From Gallionellales bacterium RIFCSPLOWO2_02_FULL_57_47 (GTDB taxonomy: Bacteria; Pseudomonadota; Gammaproteobacteria; Burkholderiales; Gallionellaceae), in assembly GCA_001801175.1 (NCBI GenBank), contig MGWZ01000010.1, positions 8,340 to 40,611 of the forward strand: DNA of 32,272 nt. The letters are read 5' to 3'. Made by a program: the position numbers and the translations under genes. Positions within the stretch are counted from its first letter, which is position 1; the number at the start of each line of letters is the position of its first letter. The notes beneath the pieces were generated by a model. That model made no database searches and was not told the origin of the DNA. It saw only the letters and a program-made list of their open reading frames with translations. Positions 7,920 through 14,427 of the stretch are shown one piece after another.

Positions 7920-9274
7920 GGCACCTGCTCGGCAAACTTGCTGTCGGTAATGTCGAACATCATGGAGCGGCTCATCACAAAGCGGCCGGCGGCGTCCTTG
8001 ATCGCGGAGGCGTTCAGCAACACGGATAGGCTCGTACCATCCTTGCGCGCAATCTCGAGTTGAAGATCACGCAGCCAGCCGTCCTCCTTGAAGCGTTGGT
8101 AGCTTTCCAGGAAGGTCTTGCCGCTCGCGGGCGTGAGTAGATCGGTGAACTTCATCTTGCCCACGACCTCTTCGCGTGTGCGTCCAAGCCAATTGAGTCC
8201 GGTGTCGTTGATCTGGATGAACACGCCATCCGGGTCGAGCGAGTAGTAACTGCAGGGGGCGTTATGGTAGAGGTCCGCGAGCTGATCGGCGTATTTCTTG
8301 AGCGCATTCCCGGCCTGTGTGCACGCGCCGAGCTTGTTGGCGAGATTGGTGTTGGCCGACTTGAGAATCTCGGTTTGTTTCTCGAACTGTGTTGTGCGAT
8401 TGGCCACCATCTCTTCGAGTCGGCGGCGATGCAGATGCAACTCCGCTTCGACCTCCTTGTCCTTGGTGATGTCGACCAGAACGCCCTGCAGGAACAACGG
8501 CTCGCCCGATGCGTGGCGCACCAGGCTCGCCTCGTTCAAGAACCAGCGCACCTCGCCGGCACGGGTGAACAGGCGGTATTCACAGCGCAGGGATTCGCCG
8601 CTTTCATAGCCGCGCGCGATCTCCGCACGCATGAGCGCTCGGTCTTCCGGGTGAATCTGCTTGAGCAACCCATCCGGATCGGCCAGCCATTCCTCGGGTG
8701 AAAAACCGAGCTGCTGGATCTGCGGGCTGATATATAGCAATTTACCCGGCTCATCCAGGGCCGTGGTATAGGTGATTGCAGGAATCTGCTCCACCAGGAA
8801 ACGATACTTCGCTTCGGCCTGGACCAGATTTTCTTCCACCTGCTTTTTTTCCATCAGCATCCGCCGCTCGCGCAGCACGCGCTGAATGACAGCGGGCAAC
8901 AGCTCCAGGTATTGGCGGTTCACATCCTTGACCAGATAGTCTTGCGCGCCACGCTTCATGGCCTCGACCGCGACCGATGCGTTGTCGGCGCCGGTCAGCA
9001 TCATGACTGGCACCGGTATTTCGCCCAGATCGTTTCTCAGTTCGGCCAGAAACTCCAGGCCATTCAGATCAGGCAGGTGGTAGTCGAGCAGCACGCAGTC
9101 CGGTTTTTGAGCATGGGCGAGTTGCAATCCTTCCCGTCCGGTTTCGGCTTCGGACAGCACGAATTCGTATTCTGGATTCTGCACCAGCGCGCGGCGGCAG
9201 GCCATGCGGTCCACCAGGTCGTCCTCGACGATGAGTACGCGTATCTTTGCTTTGGTCATTGGGGGCTTGGTCAT
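7916..9274 (-). CDS. REC-PAS-PAS signalling protein without an output domain
   Basis: Response-regulator receiver joined to two PAS sensors, 452 residues. The receiver (about 10-130) has the acidic pair D18 and D19, phospho-acceptor D64 in LLDYHLPD, T94 and K116. PAS1 with its PAC segment covers about 157-276 and ends in VDITKDKE. A helical linker follows, then PAS2 (about 331-448) ending in FDITDSK. The protein stops there, with no kinase, GGDEF, EAL or DNA-binding domain. The frame opens at 9301, but the ATG at 9274 is chosen because GAGGTG precedes it and it overlaps the stop of the response-regulator remnant as ATGA. The receiver is nearly identical to that of the next kinase upstream, so it arose by tandem duplication. 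It may be a phosphate sink or a protein-interaction module. Domain calls are firm, role uncertain. Confidence 0.87.
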   Translation of the reverse strand: MTKPPMTKAKIRVLIVEDDLVDRMACRRALVQNPEYEFVLSEAETGREGLQLAHAQKPDCVLLDYHLPDLNGLEFLAELRNDLGEIPVPVMMLTGADNASVAVEAMKRGAQDYLVKDVNRQYLELLPAVIQRVLRERRMLMEKKQVEENLVQAEAKYRFLVEQIPAITYTTALDEPGKLLYISPQIQQLGFSPEEWLADPDGLLKQIHPEDRALMRAEIARGYESGESLRCEYRLFTRAGEVRWFLNEASLVRHASGEPLFLQGVLVDITKDKEVEAELHLHRRRLEEMVANRTTQFEKQTEILKSANTNLANKLGACTQAGNALKKYADQLADLYHNAPCSYYSLDPDGVFIQINDTGLNWLGRTREEVVGKMKFTDLLTPASGKTFLESYQRFKEDGWLRDLQLEIARKDGTSLSVLLNASAIKDAAGRFVMSRSMMFDITDSKFAEQVP

Positions 9275-9334
9275 AGCGCCACCTCGCTGATAGTCCAACA
9301 TGCGTCGATGGAGTGCATGACTTTGACGAACTGA
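8838..9334. repeat. Tandem-duplicated segment, copy 1 (receiver plus response-regulator tail)
   Basis: From the run of T next to ccatcag (about 8843) up to the response-regulator tail, this stretch is nearly the same base for base as 10432-10910. It encodes the receiver of the REC-PAS-PAS protein and the tail of a response regulator. A short in-frame insertion, the extra MTKAK after MTKPP, distinguishes this copy. Confidence 0.85.
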
Positions 9335-9342
9335 TGGATCAT
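9271..9342 (-). pseudogene. Remnant of a response-regulator C-terminus
   Basis: A 23-codon frame from the ATG at 9342 to the TGA at 9271 ends in SIDACWTISEVAL. The intact response regulator upstream ends in TIDAYWTISEMPQ, so this is the tail of a duplicated copy whose body has been lost. Both ends retain coupling overlaps: its ATG overlaps the stop of the hybrid kinase, and its TGA overlaps the start of the REC-PAS-PAS gene. It could still be translated as a coupling leader, but it has no receiver domain. Confidence 0.8.
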
Positions 9343-10850
9343 GATTTTCCCTTTTTCTTGTTGCCGGCAGGCGGCAAGCGTACCGTCACACTAAGCCCGC
9401 CGCCGGACAGGCTGTTGAATTTGATCGTGCCACCCAGTTGCTCGACGCGCTCGGTCATGCCGAGTAAGCCATATGAGGTTGAGGCAACGACGTGATTTTC
9501 CGGCAAGCCGCAACCGTTGTCGCTGACCGACAGCATAATCTCATCGTCGTTGCATCTGAATTCTACTTCCACCTTGGATGCGCCGGAGTGCCGCGAGGCA
9601 TTGGTAAGGGTTTCCTGAAAAATGCGGAACAGGTTGATCGACTGCGTATCATTCGGCTTATTCTCAAAGCCTTCAGCATGGACGCAATTCACCCGGCATT
9701 CGATGCCAGTACGCTTGTGGAATTGCCCAGCCTGCCATTCGAGCGCCGCCGGCAGGCCGAGATCGTCGAGTATGGAAGGGCGCAGGCCGGTGATGATGCG
9801 CCGCGTGACGTTCGTCGCGTCATCGATCAACTGCGCCATCAGCTTGATACGTTCGAGGAACGCCGCTGCTTCCTGGTTCGCGGGCAGTTCGTCTGCCAGC
9901 CAGTAAGCTTCCATTTTGAGGGCGGTCAGCGTGCCGCCCAGGTCGTCGTGGATTTCGCGCGCGATGCTGGTTTTTTCTTCCTCGCGCACGGCCTGCAGGT
10001 GAGCTGCAAGGTCGCGCAGTTGGTGTTCCATCTGCTTGCGCTCGGTGATGTCTAACCATGAGCCCACGATTTCCAGCGGCTGGCCGGCTTGGTCACGGAT
10101 GATTTGCAATTCATCGTGCAGCCAGCGATAAGCCCCGTCCTTGTGCCGGAAGCGGTATTCGTGGGCATAATGGCTGCGGTCGATAGCCATGGTGGCAGCG
10201 CGTAAGGCTCCGACGACGCTATCGCGTCCTTCTGGGTGGATCCCAGGCCACCACCACTCGGCATTGCCCAGGTATTCCTTCAAGTCGTATCCCCAAATAC
10301 CTTTCAGATTCGGGCTGGCGTAAGTCGGCACAAAGTGCTCGCCGTCAATGCGACAGGCATAATGCACAGCGGGCGTACTTGCGAGAATATGCAGTAGCCG
10401 ATCGGACAAATCCTTTAGCTCTTGCTCCGCCTGTTTTTTTTCCATCAGCGTCCGCTGCTCGCGCAGCACGCGCTGAATGACAGCGGGCAATAATTCCAGA
10501 TATTGGCGGTTCACATCCTTGACCAGGTAATCCTGCGCGCCGCGCTTCATCGCCTCGACCGCGACAGATGCGTTGTCGGCGCCGGTCAGCATCATGACCG
10601 GCACCGGGATTTCGCCCAGATCGTTTCTCAGCTCGGCCAGAAACTCCAAGCCATTCAGGTCCGGCAGGTGGTAGTCGAGCAAAACGCAGTCCGGCTTTTG
10701 CGCATGGGCGAGTTGCAGCCCCTGACAGCCGGTTTCGGCTTCGAACAGCACGAATTCGTAGTCCGGGTCCTGCGCCAGCGCGCGGCGGCAGGCCATGCGG
10801 TCCACCAGGTCGTCCTCGACGATGAGTACGCGGACCTGCGGTTTGGTCAT
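9339..10850 (-). CDS. REC-PAS histidine kinase (NarX/LuxR-associated HisKA_3 type)
   Basis: Cytoplasmic sensor kinase of 503 residues with an N-terminal receiver. The receiver (about 5-125) has D59 in LLDYHLPD as phospho-acceptor. A PAS/PAC domain (about 150-275) ends in SWLDITERK. The dimerisation domain is the HisKA_3 type, with H301 in REIHDDLGG. The ATPase domain has N417 in ETLTNASRHSG, DNGCGLP (444-450) and GLLGMTERV. The frame extends upstream to 11099, but that part is response-regulator DNA in another frame. The ATG at 10850 overlaps the regulator's TGA (ATGA) and starts the conserved MTKPQVRVLIVEDD. No membrane segment is visible, so the input comes through the PAS domain or from upstream phosphotransfer. 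Kinases of this type usually act on NarL-type regulators, and none is present here. Confidence 0.92.
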   Translation of the reverse strand: MTKPQVRVLIVEDDLVDRMACRRALAQDPDYEFVLFEAETGCQGLQLAHAQKPDCVLLDYHLPDLNGLEFLAELRNDLGEIPVPVMMLTGADNASVAVEAMKRGAQDYLVKDVNRQYLELLPAVIQRVLREQRTLMEKKQAEQELKDLSDRLLHILASTPAVHYACRIDGEHFVPTYASPNLKGIWGYDLKEYLGNAEWWWPGIHPEGRDSVVGALRAATMAIDRSHYAHEYRFRHKDGAYRWLHDELQIIRDQAGQPLEIVGSWLDITERKQMEHQLRDLAAHLQAVREEEKTSIAREIHDDLGGTLTALKMEAYWLADELPANQEAAAFLERIKLMAQLIDDATNVTRRIITGLRPSILDDLGLPAALEWQAGQFHKRTGIECRVNCVHAEGFENKPNDTQSINLFRIFQETLTNASRHSGASKVEVEFRCNDDEIMLSVSDNGCGLPENHVVASTSYGLLGMTERVEQLGGTIKFNSLSGGGLSVTVRLPPAGNKKKGKS

Positions 10851-10910
10851 TGCGGCATCTCGCTGATGGTCCAATAGGCGTCGATGGTGCGCATGACTTC
10901 GACAAACTGC
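10432..10910. repeat. Tandem-duplicated segment, copy 2 (receiver plus response-regulator tail)
   Basis: Partner of 8838-9334, about 1.58 kb away in the same orientation. Here the response-regulator tail belongs to the intact gene and the receiver to the kinase, so this is probably the ancestral arrangement. Confidence 0.85.
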
Positions 10911-11263
10911 CGGTAATCCACCGGCTTGGCCATATAGCCGGCCACCCCCAAGTCGAAGCTGTTTACTTTGTCCTGCTGTTCCTCGGACGTGGTCAGCACG
11001 ACTACGGGGATGCGCTTGATCTGGGCGTCGTGCTTCGCCACCTGCAGGAACTCGATGCCGTTCATGATCGGCATGTTCAGGTCGAGCAGGATAATGCACG
11101 GCTTCACATTTTTAGGGTCGCGCAGGTATTTCAGGGCTTCCGCTCCATTTTCCAGATTCACCATCGGGTTGGTGACGTGGATCTCCTTCAGCGCGCGCTT
11201 GACCGTCATGACATCCACTTGATCGTCTTCCACGAGGAGGATGGGTTTGTTGGTGATTTTCAT
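10847..11263 (-). CDS. Single-domain response regulator (Rcp1/CheY-like)
   Basis: A 138-residue receiver with no output domain. Phosphorylation residues are complete: acidic pair D13 and D14 in VEDDQ, acceptor D61 in LLDLNMP, T91 in VVLTTS and K113 in YMAKP. The layout, with YLRDP after the second helix and a long C-terminal tail, resembles the small regulators found beside phytochrome-like or CHASE-type kinases. The start ATG at 11263 overlaps the stop of the upstream kinase (ATGA), and AAGGAA lies 8 bases before it. Its own TGA overlaps the start of the hybrid kinase. It most likely carries phosphate from the membrane kinase to a later partner. A duplicated remnant of its tail is at 9271-9342. 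Confidence 0.93.
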   Translation of the reverse strand: MKITNKPILLVEDDQVDVMTVKRALKEIHVTNPMVNLENGAEALKYLRDPKNVKPCIILLDLNMPIMNGIEFLQVAKHDAQIKRIPVVVLTTSEEQQDKVNSFDLGVAGYMAKPVDYRQFVEVMRTIDAYWTISEMPQ

Positions 11264-12642
11264 GTTTTATGTTCCTTTGGTTGAGAGGGGATTGCAGCGG
11301 TTCGCGGCAGGGTGAAGAAAAATTTGCTTCCTTTTCCGACGGTGGATTCGAGCCAGACGCGCCCGCCGTACATTTCCACGATTTTCTTCACCAACGCCAG
11401 ACCGACGCCGGTGCTTTCCACACGGTCGCGCGGGGCGAGCGTCTGGAACAACTGGAAGATTTTTTCAAAATGTTGCTGATCAATGCCCGGGCCGTTGTCG
11501 CTGATGCTGAATTTCCATTGCGTGCCCTCGGCGACACAGGCGATGCGAATTTTTCCCTCGGGTTTATCCATGTATTTGATGGCATTGGAGAGCAGGTTCT
11601 GGAATACCTGCTGGATGCGGGTCGGTTCTGTCATGACGGTCGGCAAGGGATTCACGATGCTGACCGTCATATTTTTTGGCGGGGCGAGCAGGTCGATCAC
11701 CTCCCGCACCAGCCGGTTGAGGTCCACCGCGACGATCGTTTCTTTCACCCGGCCCACCCGCGAATACTGCAAAATGCCATCGATCAGGCCGTCCATGCGG
11801 TACACACGGCTGATCAACAGGCGCATGTGCTCCTTGCCCTCGTCGTCGAACTTGTCCGCGTAATCCGTGGAAATCCAGTCCGCCAACGAGCCGATGGCGC
11901 GTAACGGTGCCTTGAGGTCGTGGGATACCACATAACCGAAATTCTTGAGTTCCTCGTTGGCGCTTTCCAGCTCGTGCATCAAGAGCGCCCGCTGTTCCTC
12001 GGCCTGCCTGCGCTCGGCCAGTTCGCGAACGATGAACAGAAACAGCACGCCGAAAAAAATGGCTACAGAAACCAGCGCCACAAAGAAGATGATCAGCATC
12101 TGGTCGGAATTTTCCCGGGAAGCATCTACCCACTGCTGCATACGGGCAGTTTCTCCCTTCTCTAACTGCAGCACCGTTTCATGGATGGCCTCCATTTCCC
12201 GCTCACCGTTGCCGGCCATCAGTTTGAGGCGTGCCGGCTCGAAGCCCTGCTCGCGCCGCACCTTCAATACTCCTTCCAGCAGCGCGAGGCGTGCGTCTAT
12301 ATGCCCGTCCAGCCTGCGCAGCAATGCCTGCTGGCCGGGGTTGCCGGCGGTGGTATCGCGGATCTTGCCGAGCAGGATATGTATGCGGTCGATGTAGGCG
12401 CGCCGCGGGGCGAGATGGCGTTCATCGCCGCTGATCAGATAGATGCGTTGCCGGGTTTCCGCCTGGTTCGCCAGGGAGAAGATTTCTTCCAGGGCGGTGA
12501 TGGTTTTCTGACTGTGCGTGGCCTGGGTGGAGGCGTGCATGAAGCTCACGGTCGACTGATAGGCAAGCCAGCCGATGACGGCGAGAATAGCCAGCGCCAC
12601 GGCAAAACCGGTAAGTACCTTATGTTCGATGGACCATTTCAT
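11260..12642 (-). CDS. CHASE3-type membrane sensor histidine kinase
   Basis: Inner-membrane sensor kinase of 460 residues. TM1 (about 10-28) and TM2 (about 182-204) flank a helical periplasmic domain of about 150 residues that looks like CHASE3, including LANQAETRQRIYLISGD. A coiled linker leads to HisKA with H241 in VVSHDLKAPLRAIG. The ATPase domain has N353 in NLLSNAIKYM, DNGPGID (382-388) and GVGLALVKKIVEMYGG. There is no receiver or PAS domain. It is the first gene of the phosphorelay operon, 95 bases downstream of glgA on the same strand, so transcription might continue from glgA. No strong ribosome binding site or promoter is evident before the ATG at 12642. The signal sensed is unknown. 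Confidence 0.93.
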   Translation of the reverse strand: MKWSIEHKVLTGFAVALAILAVIGWLAYQSTVSFMHASTQATHSQKTITALEEIFSLANQAETRQRIYLISGDERHLAPRRAYIDRIHILLGKIRDTTAGNPGQQALLRRLDGHIDARLALLEGVLKVRREQGFEPARLKLMAGNGEREMEAIHETVLQLEKGETARMQQWVDASRENSDQMLIIFFVALVSVAIFFGVLFLFIVRELAERRQAEEQRALLMHELESANEELKNFGYVVSHDLKAPLRAIGSLADWISTDYADKFDDEGKEHMRLLISRVYRMDGLIDGILQYSRVGRVKETIVAVDLNRLVREVIDLLAPPKNMTVSIVNPLPTVMTEPTRIQQVFQNLLSNAIKYMDKPEGKIRIACVAEGTQWKFSISDNGPGIDQQHFEKIFQLFQTLAPRDRVESTGVGLALVKKIVEMYGGRVWLESTVGKGSKFFFTLPRTAAIPSQPKEHKT

Positions 12643-12737
12643 TGGCAGATATCACTAGTGTCCGGCAGATTTTAATTGCAACTTTTTAATTGGCCCAAGT
12701 TTGGAATGTAGCACAGCATGCACGAAAATTAGATGTA

Positions 12738-14198
12738 TTATTCTTGCCGCCCCAACACCTTGAGATACACCGCGCGATAGGCTTCGGCACTGCTTTGCCA
12801 GCTGAAGTTTTTCGCCATGCAATTTTCGCACAGTGTCTTCCATTTGATTTTGTCGTGATACAGGTCGATTGCGCGCTGTATCGTGATAAACAGATTTTCG
12901 GCAGTCATGCCGTCGAACGTGAAGCCGCTGGCGGTGCCATCCTCCAGGGTTGCCGGGGTGCAATCCACGACAGAATCCAGCAGGCCGCCGGTGGCATGGA
13001 CGATGGGCGGTGTGCCATAGCGTTGGCTGTATAACTGGTTCAGGCCGCAGGGTTCGAAGCGCGACGGCATGACGAACATGTCCGCTCCGGCTTCGATCTG
13101 GTGCGACAGGGCTTCGCTGAAGCCGACCACTGCGCCGATCTTGCCGGGATAGCGATGCGCCAGGTCGCGCGCGGTTTTCTGCAGTAGCGCATCGCCGCTG
13201 CCGAGCATGGCCAACTGTGCCGGCAGTTCGGTCAGGCGCGGCGCGATCTCAAGCAACAAGTCCAGGCCCTTCTGGTGGGTGAAGCGGCTGACCACCCCGA
13301 GCAGCGGCACCTCCGGATCGGGAATCAGACCCAATTTATTTTGCAGCGCCTGTTTGTCGGCGGCCTTGCCGGTCATGTCTGCGCCGCTGTATTGCCTGGC
13401 GAGATGCGGGTCGGTCGCCGGATTCCATTCTTCGGTATCGATGCCGTTCAACATTCCGGTGAGACTGTCGCGGCGCATGGTCAGCAGGCCCTGCAGGCCG
13501 AAACCGAGCTCTTCCTGCTGTATCTCTCTGGCATAGTTCGGGCTGACGGTGGTGATGTGGCCGGCGTAGAACAAGCCTGCCTTAAGGAACGACATGCTGC
13601 CGTAATACTCGACGCCGTCGATGCTGAAACAGGACGGCGGCAAGTTTAATTGCTGCACCGTTGCAGGCGGAAAAATTCCCTGGAAAGCCAGATTGTGGAT
13701 CGCGATGATGCTCGGCACCGCATCCTGCGCGAAATGCAGATATGCCGGTGTCAGGCCGGTCTGCCAGTCGTTGCAGTGCACCAGATCGGGATGCCAGGCT
13801 AGCGGCGATGCGCTGCTGCCCAGCACGGCGGCAATTTTGGAGAGCAGACCAAAACGCAGCGCGTTGTCAGCCCAGTCGTGGCCGGAGACATCCTGGTAAG
13901 GCCCGCCGTCGCGCTGATACAAACTCGGGCAGTCCAGCACCAGCAGAGGGATATCATGCGCCATCCTGCCGAACAGCAGCCGTGAGGAAGGAAAGCCCGG
14001 CAAATCATCGAAAGTCGCCACGGCTTCATGTTGCGCCAGTTGCGCCATGACTGGGTTATAACCAGGCACCAGCACATGCACGTCCACGCCAATGGCCCGC
14101 AAGGCGGCGGGCAACGCCGCACTGACATCCGCCAATCCGCCCGTTTTAATTAAAGGAGCGACTTCGGAGGTTACAAACAGGACTTTCAATTCGGCCAT
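12738..14198 (-). CDS. glgA: Glycogen synthase (ADP-glucose type, GT5)
   Basis: Transfers glucose from ADP-glucose to the growing alpha-1,4-glucan chain of glycogen in the cytoplasm. The 486 residues compare with 477 in E. coli. The N-terminal nucleotide-sugar loop KTGGLADV is present (K18). Further on are the catalytic-region segments TVSPNYAREI and GVVSRFTHQKGLDLL, and then SRFEPCGLNQLYSQRYGTPPI with the acceptor-side glutamate. The ATG at 14198 has GGAAAG six bases upstream. It lies downstream of the glucan phosphorylase on the same strand, separated by 229 bases that contain hairpins, so expression may be partly independent. The branching enzyme and ADP-glucose pyrophosphorylase expected to work with it are not in the window. 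Confidence 0.96.
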   Translation of the reverse strand: MAELKVLFVTSEVAPLIKTGGLADVSAALPAALRAIGVDVHVLVPGYNPVMAQLAQHEAVATFDDLPGFPSSRLLFGRMAHDIPLLVLDCPSLYQRDGGPYQDVSGHDWADNALRFGLLSKIAAVLGSSASPLAWHPDLVHCNDWQTGLTPAYLHFAQDAVPSIIAIHNLAFQGIFPPATVQQLNLPPSCFSIDGVEYYGSMSFLKAGLFYAGHITTVSPNYAREIQQEELGFGLQGLLTMRRDSLTGMLNGIDTEEWNPATDPHLARQYSGADMTGKAADKQALQNKLGLIPDPEVPLLGVVSRFTHQKGLDLLLEIAPRLTELPAQLAMLGSGDALLQKTARDLAHRYPGKIGAVVGFSEALSHQIEAGADMFVMPSRFEPCGLNQLYSQRYGTPPIVHATGGLLDSVVDCTPATLEDGTASGFTFDGMTAENLFITIQRAIDLYHDKIKWKTLCENCMAKNFSWQSSAEAYRAVYLKVLGRQE

Positions 14199-14265
14199 TC
14201 CAGACTTTCCATATAACCAAATATTCCATCAGCCCGTTATTCCCGATCAGGAGGGAATAGCGCAG

Positions 14266-14339
14266 GGCGGGTTAACCAGCGGCTTATGTCACCGTTTTTT
14301 TGGTGACTTAGCCGAATGGCTATGCAGAGCCAACCCGCC
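14266..14339. repeat. Nested palindromic intergenic repeat between glgP and glgA
   Basis: Outer arms ggcgggtt (14266-14273) and aacccgcc (14332-14339) enclose a hairpin with stem gtcacc/ggtgac (14288-14293 and 14302-14307) around a T-rich loop, extended by ggct/agcc (14281-14284 and 14310-14313). A smaller hairpin ggct/agcc (14318-14331) follows. The GGCGGGTT...AACCCGCC form resembles short intergenic repeats scattered through proteobacterial genomes. It would form structure in the leader ahead of glgA. Confidence 0.6.
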
Positions 14340-14377
14340 GCCACACGGGACAAGCCGGAATAACAAACCCAAATTAA

Positions 14378-14398
14378 ATGGCGGGTGTGACCCGCCAT
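14378..14398 (-). terminator. Candidate terminator after the glucan phosphorylase
   Basis: Perfect 9-base stem atggcgggt/acccgccat around a 3-base loop, 30 bases beyond the phosphorylase stop. On the minus strand it is followed by TTTAATTT, a weak but acceptable T-tract. It would end or reduce transcription before glgA. Confidence 0.5.
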
Positions 14399-14427
14399 AC
14401 GGAGGGAGAAACAAGCCGGGTTTGTGT

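Noticed and set aside
9275-9301. Nine-codon upstream extension of the REC-PAS-PAS protein
   Set aside because: It lies in the response-regulator remnant in another frame; the ATG at 9274 has a good ribosome binding site.
10851-11099. 83-codon upstream extension of the hybrid kinase
   Set aside because: It overlaps the response-regulator gene in another frame and is low-complexity Arg/His/Ala sequence. The ATG at 10850 with its ATGA overlap is the real start.
12643-12737. Promoter of the CHASE3 kinase
   Set aside because: TAAAAT with an upstream TTGGGC at 18-base spacing is possible, but the region is AT-rich and both boxes are imperfect, so I could not separate it from chance.
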